Of a stretch of 64,000 nucleotides of DNA, positions 31,730 through 41,101 are shown one piece after another. Source of the DNA: Bacillus sp. HSf4 (GTDB lineage Bacteria > Bacillota > Bacilli > Bacillales > Bacillaceae); assembly GCF_029537375.1 (NCBI RefSeq), contig NZ_CP120679.1:1538001-1602000 (forward strand), given 5' to 3'. Position 1 is the first letter of the stretch. Each line of letters opens with the position of its first letter. A program made the position numbers and the translations under genes. The notes beneath the pieces are model-generated. The model did not search any database and was not told where the DNA came from. It saw nothing but the letters and a program-made list of their open reading frames with translations.

Positions 31730-32115
31730 TTGGAAATCAGACAATTTAATGCTCAGGACGCTGATCTACGGCTTGAAGCGCTGCAAAAAAACCGGAAGCA
31801 TTTGCACCAAGTGATCAAGAAGAGAAGCATCAATCTGCGAAACAATATCGAGGCTTGCGGGGGTTGTCACATTAGTCAAAGAAACAAAGATGAAATTGAG
31901 GCATAGAGCAACGATCGCGGCGATGATGTGACACAAGAAAAGCGCGGATATAGCCTTGGAAAGGCATTGTTGACTGAATCGATCGAAAAGGCGAAAAGCA
32001 TAGACGGAATTGAAAATGTGTACTTAACCGTTGGGTCAACGAATCGATCAGCTAAAAAACTGTCCGCTTTATTAGGGCTTTGAGGTATTTGGGACGGATC
32101 GCAAGGCTTTAAAAT
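31730..32115 (+). pseudogene. Decayed GNAT-family acetyltransferase
   Basis: A TTG start after GAGGAG opens EIRQFNAQDAD and LRLEALQKN, typical N-terminal GNAT sequence, then the frame decays (stop at about 31905). The acetyl-CoA-binding motif is still recognisable further on in another frame: VTQEKRGYSLGKALLTESI, then IENVYLTVGSTNRSAKKL and a tail FGTDRKALKFESN. At least three frame changes. No functional product expected. Confidence 0.8.
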
Positions 32116-32230
32116 TTGAATCAAACATATGTTGATGAAGGCCGACGGTGTTAGGAATGTGGCGGGTGGCAGCAGGAAAAAAGCCTGCAGGCTCTTTTCC
32201 TTTAAATCGATGCCTGTTCCGCCGATGATG

Positions 32231-32365
32231 TCAGTCCTTTGAAAAGAAAAAATCGTCAAAACTGCGGAATGGTTTGACCTTATGCTTTTCTTTGAGCGGT
32301 GCCATCGCCGCTTTTGAAGACAATATGATAACGATACATAAGAGGAACAGAATCAAGATACCCAT
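32231..32365 (-). CDS. 44-residue membrane-anchored small protein
   Basis: On the minus strand ATG 32365, preceded by GAAAGGAGAAG, opens 44 codons: a hydrophobic N-terminal helix (MGILILFLLCIVIILSS) and a basic then acidic tail (KEKHKVKPFRSFDDFFFSKD). Stop at 32231. The strong ribosome site and the helix-plus-tail layout resemble real small membrane proteins of Bacillus. Divergent from ykvZ. No family recognised. Confidence 0.6.
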   Translation of the reverse strand: MGILILFLLCIVIILSSKAAMAPLKEKHKVKPFRSFDDFFFSKD

Positions 32366-32472
32366 TTTTCTTCTCCTTTCGAAAATGAAAACGTGATCAG
32401 AACCGATGTTGTTTTCATTCTAAAGTATGAAACGCTTTCCATATCAAGAGTGAAATGAAAGAAGGGAAACCA

Positions 32473-33444
32473 ATGGCGAATATCAGAGAAATAGCTAAAG
32501 CGGCGGGTGTGTCAATCACGACTGTTTCAAGGGTTCTCAACGGCCATCCCTATGTTAAGGAAGAGAAGCGGAAAAAAGTTCTTGAGACGATTGAGCGGCT
32601 TGAATATGCGCGGAATATGCACGCCGTTCACTTGTCGAAAGGCTTTTCCAATATGATCGGGGTTGTCTTGCCGACGATCAGCCTGCCGTATTTCAGCGAA
32701 TTAATTGAAGGAATTGCCGAAGAGGCGGCCCAAGCCGGGGTCCACTTTGCGCTGTACCAGACAAATTACCAAGTGGAAAAAGAAATTTTTGCATTGGAGC
32801 AGCTGAAGCAGCGGCAGGTGGACGGCTTGATTTTTTGCTCAAAAGCAATGTCTGATGAGGAGCTCTTGAACTGGCGCGAGACAGGGCCTTTCATCCTTTG
32901 CCAGGATTCAAAGGAAGAGCATTTTTCAACGGTCAGCATCCCCCATCAGGAAGCGTTCCGCCGCGGTTTGGATTTTCTGATTGAAAAAGGGCACAGAAAA
33001 ATTGCGATCGGCTTGGCAAGGAAAAATGGGGTCAACAGCCACTTCCGTCTGACGGCTTATCAAGAAGCGCTCTCATCCATCGGGGAAGCCTATCGCGATG
33101 AGTGGGTGTTTGAACGGTCCTTGACGATCACCGATGGGCAGAAACTGTTTTCGAGGTGGAGAGGGATGAAGGAGAAACCGACGGCGGTGTTTGTCGCCAA
33201 TGACCAGGTGTCGGCAGGCCTCTATCTTGAAGCTCGGCATCACAGTGTTGATGTTCCCGGAAAGCTCGCGATATTAAGCTGTGATAATCAGCCGATCAGC
33301 CAAGTACTCGGTATTTCAACGATCGAAATCAAGATAAAAGAGATGGGCAGACACGCCTTCCGCCTCCTGCAAAAAAGAATCAGCGGAGCAGGTCCTGAAA
33401 AGCAGGTTATCTCCTACAAACTGATCGAAAGATCGACAGTATAA
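32473..33444 (+). CDS. ykvZ: YkvZ, LacI-family regulator
   Basis: A 323-residue repressor: N-terminal HTH (MANIREIAKAAGVSITTVSR, VLNG hinge) and a periplasmic-binding-like effector domain. It lies directly before glcT and ptsG, so a role in sugar control is likely; its effector and operators are unknown. GAAGGGAAACC precedes ATG 32473; GTG/ATG further upstream lack a site. Confidence 0.88.
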   Translation: MANIREIAKAAGVSITTVSRVLNGHPYVKEEKRKKVLETIERLEYARNMHAVHLSKGFSNMIGVVLPTISLPYFSELIEGIAEEAAQAGVHFALYQTNYQVEKEIFALEQLKQRQVDGLIFCSKAMSDEELLNWRETGPFILCQDSKEEHFSTVSIPHQEAFRRGLDFLIEKGHRKIAIGLARKNGVNSHFRLTAYQEALSSIGEAYRDEWVFERSLTITDGQKLFSRWRGMKEKPTAVFVANDQVSAGLYLEARHHSVDVPGKLAILSCDNQPISQVLGISTIEIKIKEMGRHAFRLLQKRISGAGPEKQVISYKLIERSTV

Positions 33445-33557
33445 AAAATAGACAATCATTTTCGACATTTTTCTTTCAAAAACGTCAAAATAAATTGACG
33501 CCCTTTCGTGAGTTTTGTACGATATGAGAGATTGATGACAAAAAGGAGCTGAGGATC

Positions 33558-34403
33558 GTGAAAAGATCCTTTACCGTTGAAAAGGTACTCAACAACAACG
33601 TTTTAATCGCACTCCACGAGGATTACAGAGAGGCGGTCCTGATTGGAAAAGGGATCGGATTTGGCAAAAAGCGCGGAGATCTTATCGAACATGAGAACTA
33701 TGAAAAGATGTTTGTCTTGGAAAATGATAAAGAACAATCCCAGTATAAAAAGCTCCTCACATATGTCGATGAAAAAATGGTTGATATCGCAAGTGACGTC
33801 ATCTACCATATCGCGCAGAAAATCGGCCAGCCGCTGAACGAGCATATCCATGTCGCTCTCACAGATCATATCGCGTTTGCCGTCAAGCGCCTTGAACAGG
33901 GATTTGATATGAAAAATCCGTTCCTGCTTGAGACGGAATCGCTTTATCCGAAGGAATACGAAGTGGCCAATGAAGCCATCAAGATGATCAACGAACAACT
34001 GGGCGTCGAGCTTCCTGAAGGTGAAATCGGTTTTATCGCGCTTCATATTCACAGCGCGATGACGAATCGGCCGCTGTCTGAAGTCAATCAACACTCACAG
34101 CTGATCTCCCGGCTCGTCCAGGTCATTGAAGACTCGTTTCAGATGAAGGTGAACAGAGAAAGCGTAAACTACTTGCGTTTGATCCGCCATCTGCGGTTTA
34201 CGATTGACAGGATCAAACGGGACGAACCCATTCAAGAACCGGAAAAATTAATGTTGTTGTTGAAAACCGAATATCCGCTATGTTACAATACTGCTTGGAA
34301 GATGATCAAGATCTTGCAGCAATCGCTCAAGAAACCTGTTCATGAGGCAGAAGCTGTTTATTTGACATTGCATTTGTACCGTTTAACAAATAAAATTTCA
34401 TAA
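33558..34403 (+). CDS. glcT: GlcT, BglG-family transcription antiterminator of ptsG
   Basis: A 281-residue protein: N-terminal RNA-binding CAT domain (1-~57), PRD1 (~65-170, HIHVALTDH and IALHIHSAM) and PRD2 (~175-281, ending in VYLTLHLYRL). In the absence of glucose it is phosphorylated by EII-Glc and inactive; with glucose it binds the RAT RNA at 34414 and lets transcription enter ptsG. GTG start with AAGGAG ten bases upstream. Confidence 0.94.
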   Translation: MKRSFTVEKVLNNNVLIALHEDYREAVLIGKGIGFGKKRGDLIEHENYEKMFVLENDKEQSQYKKLLTYVDEKMVDIASDVIYHIAQKIGQPLNEHIHVALTDHIAFAVKRLEQGFDMKNPFLLETESLYPKEYEVANEAIKMINEQLGVELPEGEIGFIALHIHSAMTNRPLSEVNQHSQLISRLVQVIEDSFQMKVNRESVNYLRLIRHLRFTIDRIKRDEPIQEPEKLMLLLKTEYPLCYNTAWKMIKILQQSLKKPVHEAEAVYLTLHLYRLTNKIS

Positions 34404-34411
34404 CGCCTTTA

Positions 34412-34446
34412 TAACGTGTTACTGATTCGATCAGGCATGAGTGAAA
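34412..34446 (+). promoter_or_regulatory. RAT antiterminator site for GlcT
   Basis: The segment around CGTGTTACTGATTCGATCAG and GCATGAGTG matches the known ptsG RAT of B. subtilis and overlaps the left arm of the terminator that follows. Confidence 0.85.
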
Positions 34447-34512
34447 AAAGGGAAGAAATGAAGACGCTGTCTTTTGTTTCTTTGTGTACCCGCTTTCACC
34501 ATGCCTTTTTTG
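34432..34512 (+). terminator. ptsG leader terminator
   Basis: GGCATG-A-GTGAAA (34433-34446) pairs with TTTCACCATGCC (34495-34506), followed by TTTTTTG. Mutually exclusive with the RAT hairpin. An imperfect cre-like sequence, ATGTAAACGGTTTAT, lies at 34529-34543. Confidence 0.8.
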
Positions 34513-34626
34513 TCGTTCTAGAAACGAAATGTAAACGGTTTATCTTGAAAAAAAGAGGCCTACCTGAACGAAGTTGTCATGAATTTTTGCTGTAAGGTCA
34601 AACTATCCTTAGAGGGGGTAAAAACA

Positions 34627-36723
34627 ATGTTTAAATCGCTATTTGGCGTCCTGCAGAAAATCGGACGGGCGCTGATGCTTCCAGTAGCAATCTTGCCGGC
34701 GGCAGGAATTCTGCTCGCCTTGGGTAATGCCATGCAAAACCCGCAAATGATTAAGGTCGCGCCGTTTCTAACGAATGGCGGCGTTCAAATGGTTGCGAAA
34801 GTGATGGAAAGCTCAGGGGATGTTGTCTTCAGCAACCTGGCTCTCTTGTTCGCAGTCGGTGTTGCAATCGGCCTTGCCAACGGTGACGGTGTCGCTGGAA
34901 TCGCCGCTATCATCGGCTACCTCGTCATGAATGTGACGATGAGCGCGGTGCTGACTCAAAACGGCTCAATTCCGAGCGATGCAGTTGAAAGAGCGCAATT
35001 TTTCGCCGAGAACCATCCGCAATATACGACAGTGCTCGGGATTCCGACATTGGCGACCGGGGTATTCGGCGGTATTATCGTCGGTGTCCTCGCCGCTGCC
35101 ATGTACAATCGATTCTTTAAAATCGAACTTCCGCAATACTTAGGATTCTTTGCCGGAAAACGGTTTGTTCCGATTATTACATCCATCAGCGCCCTGATCC
35201 TCGGATTGATCATGCTGGTGATCTGGCCGCCGATTCAAGGGGCGTTGAACAGCTTTTCGACAAACCTGCTTGCTGCCAACGAAGCGCTGGCCGCTTTGGT
35301 CTTCGGTATTATCGAACGCTCGCTGATACCGTTTGGTCTGCACCATATTTTCTACTCGCCATTCTGGTACGAATTTTTCAGCTACACAAACAAAGCTGGA
35401 GAACTTGTCCGCGGTGACCAGCGAATTTTCATGGCGCAGATTAAAGACGGCGTTCAGTTGACTGCCGGAACATTTATGACGGGTAAATATCCGTTTATGA
35501 TGTTCGGTCTTCCTGCCGCAGCGCTGGCGATTTATCATGAAGCAAAGCCGCAAAACAAAAAGCTTGTCGCCGGTATTATGGGTTCAGCCGCGCTGACATC
35601 TTTCTTAACAGGGATTACTGAACCGATCGAATTCTCATTCTTGTTCGTTGCACCTATCCTGTTTGCGATTCACTGTGTATTCGCCGGATTGTCATTCATG
35701 ATGATGGACATTCTGAATGTCAAGATCGGAATGACGTTCTCAGGCGGTTTGATCGACTACTTCCTGTTCGGTATTCTGCCAAACCGCACGGCATGGTGGC
35801 TTGTGATCCCTGTCGGTCTCGTGCTGGCTGTGGTCTACTACTTCGGATTCAGATTTGCGATCCGCAAATTCAATTTGAAAACGCCGGGCCGCGAGGATGA
35901 GGCTGCAGAAGCTCCTGAACAAGGCAAAGAAGCAGCCGGCGATCTGCCGTATGAAATTCTTGAAGCCATGGGAGATCAAGAAAACATCAAGCACCTTGAT
36001 GCATGTATCACAAGACTTCGCGTGACAGTCAACGACCAGAAGAAAGTTGACAAGGAGCGCTTGAAAAAACTTGGCGCATCAGGCGTACTTGAAGTCGGCA
36101 ATAACATTCAGGCGATCTTCGGACCGAGATCAGACACCTTAAAATCACAAATGCAGGATATCATGTCAGGACGTACGCCGCGCCCTGAAAAAGCTCCGGA
36201 AGCCGCTGAGGAAGTCGAGCAGCAGATTGAAGAAGTCATGGTCGAACCTCTTCAAAATGAAGCGGGTGAGGAAGTCTTTGTTTCACCGCTGGCAGGAGAG
36301 CTTCATCCGATTACTGATGTACCTGACCAGGTATTCTCAGGAAAAATGATGGGCGACGGCTTCGCGATTCTTCCTTCAAAAGGCACGGTCGTTTCTCCTG
36401 TAAGAGGAAAAGTGCTCAACGTCTTCCCGACAAAGCATGCGATCGGCCTGCAATCTGACGGCGGTAGAGAGATTCTGATCCACTTTGGAATTGATACCGT
36501 CAGCTTGAAAGGCGAAGGGTTCACATCGTTTGTTTCAGAAGGAGACCGCGTTGAACCGGGCCAGAAGCTGCTCGAAGTCGATATTGACAAAGTGAAGGAT
36601 CAGGTGCCTTCCTTGATGACGCCAGTCGTTTTCACAAACCTTGAAGAAGGCGCTGCTGTAAGCTTAGTGGCGGAAGGAAATGTCAGCCTGAAGCAGGACG
36701 AAATCGTCCGCATCGAAAAATAA
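34627..36723 (+). CDS. ptsG: PtsG, glucose-specific PTS enzyme IICBA
   Basis: A 698-residue glucose permease. Domains in order: IIC (1-~420, ten helices, [13 protein letters not shown] signature), linker, IIB (~435-520, phospho-Cys in DACITRLRV) and IIA (~560-698, phospho-His in [16 protein letters not shown]). Phosphate passes EI, HPr, IIA-His, IIB-Cys, glucose. AGAGGGGG precedes ATG 34627; upstream in-frame starts lie in the leader. Controlled by GlcT antitermination. Confidence 0.97.
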   Translation: MFKSLFGVLQKIGRALMLPVAILPAAGILLALGNAMQNPQMIKVAPFLTNGGVQMVAKVMESSGDVVFSNLALLFAVGVAIGLANGDGVAGIAAIIGYLVMNVTMSAVLTQNGSIPSDAVERAQFFAENHPQYTTVLGIPTLATGVFGGIIVGVLAAAMYNRFFKIELPQYLGFFAGKRFVPIITSISALILGLIMLVIWPPIQGALNSFSTNLLAANEALAALVFGIIERSLIPFGLHHIFYSPFWYEFFSYTNKAGELVRGDQRIFMAQIKDGVQLTAGTFMTGKYPFMMFGLPAAALAIYHEAKPQNKKLVAGIMGSAALTSFLTGITEPIEFSFLFVAPILFAIHCVFAGLSFMMMDILNVKIGMTFSGGLIDYFLFGILPNRTAWWLVIPVGLVLAVVYYFGFRFAIRKFNLKTPGREDEAAEAPEQGKEAAGDLPYEILEAMGDQENIKHLDACITRLRVTVNDQKKVDKERLKKLGASGVLEVGNNIQAIFGPRSDTLKSQMQDIMSGRTPRPEKAPEAAEEVEQQIEEVMVEPLQNEAGEEVFVSPLAGELHPITDVPDQVFSGKMMGDGFAILPSKGTVVSPVRGKVLNVFPTKHAIGLQSDGGREILIHFGIDTVSLKGEGFTSFVSEGDRVEPGQKLLEVDIDKVKDQVPSLMTPVVFTNLEEGAAVSLVAEGNVSLKQDEIVRIEK

Positions 36724-36737
36724 ATTCACAAAATGGC

Positions 36738-36771
36738 CGTACTTGTCAGATGACATGTACGGCTGTATGAT
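36738..36771 (+). promoter_or_regulatory. Promoter of ptsHI overlapping a near-perfect palindrome
   Basis: TTGTCA (36743-36748), 17 bases, TATGAT (36766-36771). The -35 box sits inside the inverted repeat CCGTACTTGTCA-GA-TGACATGTACGG (36738-36763, one mismatch). Confidence 0.6.
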
Positions 36772-36821
36772 ATAATATTGTGAATGTATTAAAGCTTTAA
36801 ATTAAAAGGAGATTGATAAAA

Positions 36822-37088
36822 ATGGCACAAAAAACGTTTAAAGTAACTGCAGACTCTGGTATCCACGCGCGTCCAGCGACAGTTCTTGTACAAACTGCGA
36901 GCAAATATGATGCAGATATCAATTTGGAATATAACGGAAAAACCGTAAACCTTAAATCTATTATGGGTGTTATGTCACTTGGTATTGCTAAAGGTGCTGA
37001 AATTACGATTTCTGCTTCAGGCGCTGACGAAAATGATGCTCTTTCTGCACTGGAAGATACAATGAAAAGCGAAGGACTCGGCGAGTAA
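36822..37088 (+). CDS. ptsH: HPr phosphocarrier protein
   Basis: An 88-residue protein. H15 (SGIHARPA) carries phosphate from EI to the sugar-specific IIA domains; S46 ([11 protein letters not shown]) is the HPrK/P site that makes P-Ser-HPr, the CcpA co-repressor of carbon catabolite repression. AAAAGGAG precedes ATG 36822. Its stop overlaps the ptsI start (TAATG). Confidence 0.98.
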   Translation: MAQKTFKVTADSGIHARPATVLVQTASKYDADINLEYNGKTVNLKSIMGVMSLGIAKGAEITISASGADENDALSALEDTMKSEGLGE

Positions 37089-38806
37089 TGCTTGAATTGA
37101 AAGGAATAGGAGCTTCAGCCGGTATTGCGATCGCAAAAGCATATCGGCTTGAGGAGCCTGATCTCACGGTTGAAAAGAAAAACATCTCTGATTCTGAGGC
37201 GGAAGTAAATCGTTTTGAAGAAGCCGTCGAGCAGTCGAAAAAAGAGCTGGAAACCATTAAAAACCACGCTTTGAAAGAGCTTGGCGAAGATAAAGCTGAA
37301 ATCTTTTCAGCACATCTTTTAGTATTAAGCGATCCTGAATTGTTAAACCCGATCAAAGACAAAATCAAATCAGATTCCGTCAATGCGGAGTTTGCTTTGA
37401 AAGAAACGGCTGACATGTTTGTCACGATGTTTGAGTCAATGGACAATGAATATATGAAAGAACGCGCTGCAGACATCCGCGATGTCACAAAGCGGGTCAC
37501 AGGACATCTTCTCGGTGTTGACATTCCAAACCCGAGCCTGATTTCCGAAGAAGTCATTATCGTTGCCGGAGACTTGACTCCATCTGACACAGCGCAGTTA
37601 AACCGTCAGTTTGTTAAAGGGTTTACAACGGATATCGGCGGACGGACTTCCCATTCAGCCATCATGGCTCGCTCATTGGAAATTCCTGCGGTTGTCGGAA
37701 CAAAAGCGGCGACGAAGGAAATTCAAAACGGCGTAACGGTGATCGTAGACGGCATCAACGGCGATGTGATCGTTGATCCTGCTCAAGACGTCATCAGCCA
37801 ATACGAAGAAAAGCACCAAAAGTTTTTGGAGCAAAAAGCGGAATGGGCCAAGCTTGTCAACGAACCAACTGTCACAAATGACGGACACCATGTTGAACTT
37901 GCCGCAAATATCGGCACACCTGATGATGTGAAAGGCGTCCTTGAAAATGGAGGCGAAGCCGTCGGACTTTACCGTACAGAGTTTCTTTACATGGGCAGAG
38001 ACCAGCTTCCAACTGAAGAGGAGCAGTTTGACGCCTATAAAACGGTGCTTGAGCGTATGGAAGGCAAATCCGTTGTCGTCCGTACCCTTGATATCGGAGG
38101 AGACAAAGAGCTTCCATATCTTGAACTGCCGAAAGAAATGAATCCTTTCTTAGGATACAGAGCCATCCGTCTTTGCCTGGATGAGCAAGAGATTTTCAGA
38201 ACGCAGCTGCGCGCGTTACTTCGGGCAAGTACATATGGAAACCTGAAAATTATGTTCCCGATGATTGCGACGGTCAATGAATTTAGACAAGCTAAAGCGA
38301 TTCTAATAGAAGAAAAAGAAAAGCTGCAATCTGAAGGCCAGAAAGTATCCGACGACATTGAAGTCGGAATGATGGTTGAAATTCCGGCTACAGCGGTAAT
38401 CGCTGATCAATTTGCGAAAGAAGTCGACTTCTTCAGCATCGGAACGAACGACCTGATTCAATACACAATGGCCGCAGACCGGATGAATGAACAGGTATCT
38501 TACCTTTATCAGCCATACAACCCTGCGATTCTTCGCCTGATTACGCTTGTGATTGAAGCGGCTCATAAAGAAGGCAAATGGGTTGGCATGTGCGGTGAGA
38601 TGGCCGGCGATGAAATTGCGATCCCGATCCTTCTCGGCCTTGGCCTTGATGAGTTCTCAATGAGCGCAACATCCATCCTTCCGGCGAGAACGCAAATCAG
38701 CAAGCTTTCTAAAAAAGAGACAGAGTCATTTAAAGAGAAGATTTTGTCAATGAGTACGACAGAGGAAGTTGTTCAATTCGTTAAAGAAACCTTCACTCTC
38801 TCATAA
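37088..38806 (+). CDS. ptsI: PTS enzyme I
   Basis: A 572-residue phosphoenolpyruvate-protein phosphotransferase. N-terminal HPr-binding helices (~30-140), phospho-H189 in [13 protein letters not shown], and a C-terminal PEP-binding barrel with [13 protein letters not shown] and catalytic Cys in GMCGEMAG. Starts the PTS phosphate chain. Translationally coupled to ptsH. Confidence 0.98.
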   Translation: MLELKGIGASAGIAIAKAYRLEEPDLTVEKKNISDSEAEVNRFEEAVEQSKKELETIKNHALKELGEDKAEIFSAHLLVLSDPELLNPIKDKIKSDSVNAEFALKETADMFVTMFESMDNEYMKERAADIRDVTKRVTGHLLGVDIPNPSLISEEVIIVAGDLTPSDTAQLNRQFVKGFTTDIGGRTSHSAIMARSLEIPAVVGTKAATKEIQNGVTVIVDGINGDVIVDPAQDVISQYEEKHQKFLEQKAEWAKLVNEPTVTNDGHHVELAANIGTPDDVKGVLENGGEAVGLYRTEFLYMGRDQLPTEEEQFDAYKTVLERMEGKSVVVRTLDIGGDKELPYLELPKEMNPFLGYRAIRLCLDEQEIFRTQLRALLRASTYGNLKIMFPMIATVNEFRQAKAILIEEKEKLQSEGQKVSDDIEVGMMVEIPATAVIADQFAKEVDFFSIGTNDLIQYTMAADRMNEQVSYLYQPYNPAILRLITLVIEAAHKEGKWVGMCGEMAGDEIAIPILLGLGLDEFSMSATSILPARTQISKLSKKETESFKEKILSMSTTEEVVQFVKETFTLS

Positions 38807-38817
38807 ATCAAACCTGC

Positions 38818-38853
38818 AAGCCCGGGCGGTATATTCCGTCCGGGCTTTTTGTA
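38818..38853 (+). terminator. Terminator of ptsGHI
   Basis: AAGCCCGGGCGG-TATATT-CCGTCCGGGCTT then TTT (one mismatch). Confidence 0.9.
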
Positions 38854-38860
38854 TTGCACA

Positions 38861-38889
38861 GAATGAGGCTTGTTTTGACGGGGATACTA
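38861..38889 (+). promoter_or_regulatory. Candidate SigG promoter of splAB
   Basis: GAATG (38861-38865), 17 bases, GATACTA (38883-38889), near the SigG consensus GHATR-N18-CATWHTA. spl expression by SigG in the forespore is established in B. subtilis. Confidence 0.5.
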
Positions 38890-38923
38890 CAAGTTAACAT
38901 CTGATAAAATGGAGGCTTTTTGT

Positions 38924-39157
38924 ATGTCAAAACAACAGGTCAAGGCAGGGGATCAAGTATATGTCATTTATCGCAATCCGCATGCTGCAAATGTTGCCCA
39001 TATTAAAGAAGCGGAGGTTGTCGAGCATCCGCTCCATGAAGGCGAACTGGCGCTGTTTCTGTTTGATACATACCACGCGTTCGCCGAGGATGACGCCGTT
39101 TTTTCCTCATATGAAGAGGCGGAGCGGCTTTATCGTGAATTGTTTGACGAGGCCTAG
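38924..39157 (+). CDS. splA: SplA, transcriptional regulator of the spl operon
   Basis: A 77-residue protein that in B. subtilis limits expression of splB in the forespore, reported as a TRAP-like negative regulator. Sequence AGDQVYVIYRNPHAANVAHI and an acidic helical C terminus (FSSYEEAERLYRELF). GGAGG lies before ATG 38924; an ATG at 38909 overlaps that site. Confidence 0.87.
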   Translation: MSKQQVKAGDQVYVIYRNPHAANVAHIKEAEVVEHPLHEGELALFLFDTYHAFAEDDAVFSSYEEAERLYRELFDEA

Positions 39158-39229
39158 CATTTCCCCGTATATCGTACATCGTTCATGCAAAAAGTATGGG
39201 AAACGACAAAAAGGATGTGTCTCTTTTTA

Positions 39230-40258
39230 ATGGTTAAACCGTTTGTCCCCCAGCTTGTCTACATTGAACCGAGAGCGTTGGAATATCCCCTCGGCCGAAA
39301 ACTGAAAGACAAATTTGCTAATATGGGCCTGGAGATTAGAGAAACCACTTCCCATAATCAGGTGAGGAATATCCCGGGAGAAGGCCACCTGCAAAAATAC
39401 CGGAACGCAAAGTCAACCCTTGTCATCGGCGTCAGAAAGACGCTGAAATTCGATTCATCAAAACCGTCCGCAGAATATGCCATCCCCTTTGCGACTGGAT
39501 GCATGGGTCACTGCCACTACTGCTACCTGCAGACGACGATGGGAAGCAAGCCTTATATCAGAACATATGTCAATGTTGAAGAGATTCTTGATCAAGCTGA
39601 TCAGTACATGCAGGAACGGGCACCGGATGAGACTCGGTTTGAAGCTTCTTGCACATCTGATATCGTCGGAATCGATCATCTGACACATACACTAAAACAT
39701 GCAATTGAACATTTTGGGAGGTCTGATCTCGGCAAACTGCGCTTTGTCACAAAATTTCATCATGTCGACCATTTGCTTGATGCAGAACATAATGGCAAAA
39801 CGAGGTTCAGGTTTAGCGTCAATGCCGACTATGTGATTAAACACTTTGAACCCGGTACATCTCCTTTGGATCAACGGATCGAAGCCGCGGTAAAGGTGGC
39901 GGAGGCGGGCTACCCGCTCGGATTTATCATAGCGCCCATCTACATTCATGACGGCTGGCAGGAAGGATACAGAGCCTTGCTTGAAAAGCTGGATTATGCT
40001 CTGCCCCGGCATGTCAGACATGACATCACATTTGAAATGATTCAGCACAGATTCACCAAGCCGGCCAAACGTGTCATTGAAAAGAATTACCCGAAAACAA
40101 AGCTCGAACTTGACGAAGAAAAACGCCGCTATAAATGGGGAAGATATGGAATTGGAAAATATATTTATCAACAGGATGAAGAAGCCGAACTGCGCACTGC
40201 GCTCGAAACTTATATCGACAAGCATTTTCCTGAAGCGAAAATCGAATATTTCACATGA
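39230..40258 (+). CDS. splB: Spore photoproduct lyase SplB
   Basis: A 342-residue radical-SAM enzyme that repairs 5-thyminyl-5,6-dihydrothymine in germinating spores. Iron-sulfur ligands C91-x3-C95-x2-C98 (CMGHCHYC) and the conserved hydrogen-donor C141 (FEASCTSD) are present, numbered from ATG 39230. That start gives exactly the B. subtilis length; the in-frame 39185 start adds residues unlike the family. Confidence 0.96.
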   Translation: MVKPFVPQLVYIEPRALEYPLGRKLKDKFANMGLEIRETTSHNQVRNIPGEGHLQKYRNAKSTLVIGVRKTLKFDSSKPSAEYAIPFATGCMGHCHYCYLQTTMGSKPYIRTYVNVEEILDQADQYMQERAPDETRFEASCTSDIVGIDHLTHTLKHAIEHFGRSDLGKLRFVTKFHHVDHLLDAEHNGKTRFRFSVNADYVIKHFEPGTSPLDQRIEAAVKVAEAGYPLGFIIAPIYIHDGWQEGYRALLEKLDYALPRHVRHDITFEMIQHRFTKPAKRVIEKNYPKTKLELDEEKRRYKWGRYGIGKYIYQQDEEAELRTALETYIDKHFPEAKIEYFT

Positions 40259-40283
40259 CAGAGCATAAAATGAGAAAATCAAA

Positions 40284-40316
40284 CCGGGAAACTCCTGAAA
40301 ATCAGGAGTTTCCCAG
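40284..40316. terminator. Convergent terminator splB/ykwB
   Basis: GGGAAACTCCTGA-AAA-TCAGGAGTTTCCC; strong stem between convergent genes. Confidence 0.85.
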
Positions 40317-40317
40317 T

Positions 40318-40896
40318 TTATGATTTAAAAAAAGGATTTTTCCACTCCATTAACACGCCGTAATGAAGCGATTCTTCATCTTCAAGATAGTCCGGGATTA
40401 CGCAAAGAGGCGAACGGCCGCATTGAAGAAGAAATGAAAGGACGGGATCGCGTTTTTCTCCCCGCAACACCGCCTGCACATATTGTTCCGGAGACAGCTG
40501 CTCGGCAGACTTGTGGTAGTGTGGTATGCGTCCGCCTCCCAACAGCCGCTCAAGCCCTTTATCAACCGTCAATTCATACATCGTCTGCATCAGCCATTTC
40601 CCGATTCCAAGCTTCCGATGATCTGGAGAGACGGAAATATCAACGACATAAAGCGAGTTCCCATTGTTTTGGTGTGTGCGGATGTATCCGCTGTCTGTCA
40701 CCTCATCCCAGTTGTGATGCGGTCGGCTCGGGTCAAAGTCGATGATAAGCCCTGTCATGGAGCCGATAAGGCGGCCTTCTGCAACAGCGCATACAGCTCC
40801 TTCCGGAAAAATATCAATATGGGAGCGAAGCTGTTTTTTATTCCATAAAAGGTCTGCGGGAAAAGGTGCGGGAAAGCATTCTCTCTGCAAAGACAT
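40318..40896 (-). CDS. ykwB: YkwB, GNAT acetyltransferase, start region frameshifted
   Basis: A 192-residue piece of a GNAT N-acetyltransferase with acetyl-CoA motif VSPDHRKLGIGKWLM and ISVS beta-strand 4. The family protein is longer: in frame upstream, codons read YVNNGTSFQQVEIRNYRPED with no start. An ideal start (AAAGGAGTG then ATG at 40991-40989) reads ATGGGGGATCC and hits a stop after four codons; with one G fewer it would join this frame. So either a one-base sequencing error or a real mutation at a G run. Substrate unknown. Confidence 0.75.
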   Translation of the reverse strand: MSLQRECFPAPFPADLLWNKKQLRSHIDIFPEGAVCAVAEGRLIGSMTGLIIDFDPSRPHHNWDEVTDSGYIRTHQNNGNSLYVVDISVSPDHRKLGIGKWLMQTMYELTVDKGLERLLGGGRIPHYHKSAEQLSPEQYVQAVLRGEKRDPVLSFLLQCGRSPLCVIPDYLEDEESLHYGVLMEWKNPFFKS

Positions 40897-41038
40897 CAGC
40901 GCAGGAATATCCTCAGGCCGATAATTGCGGATTTCAACCTGCTGAAAAGAAGTACCGTTATTAACGTAAAATTGTTTATGGATCCCCCATCACTCCTTTG
41001 CTTATTTCCTTCATTATATAGCGTTTTGACCCCTGTCT

Positions 41039-41065
41039 TAAACAATCAATAATCCAAGCCGATAA
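41039..41065 (+). promoter_or_regulatory. SigD promoter of mcpC
   Basis: TAAA (41039-41042), 15 bases, GCCGATAA (41058-41065): seven of eight at -10 and a perfect -35 for the flagellar sigma factor. Confidence 0.9.
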
Positions 41066-41101
41066 AAAAAGTATGAAAGTGTGTGTAAGGGAGGGATTCG
41101 C

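Noticed and set aside
34529..34543. cre (CcpA) site in the ptsG leader
   Set aside because: ATGTAAACGGTTTAT fits the left half of the consensus but misses the final CA; kept only as a remark.
36738..36763. Palindrome read as the ptsG terminator
   Set aside because: No T-run follows and a promoter overlaps it; reported instead as an unexplained inverted repeat.
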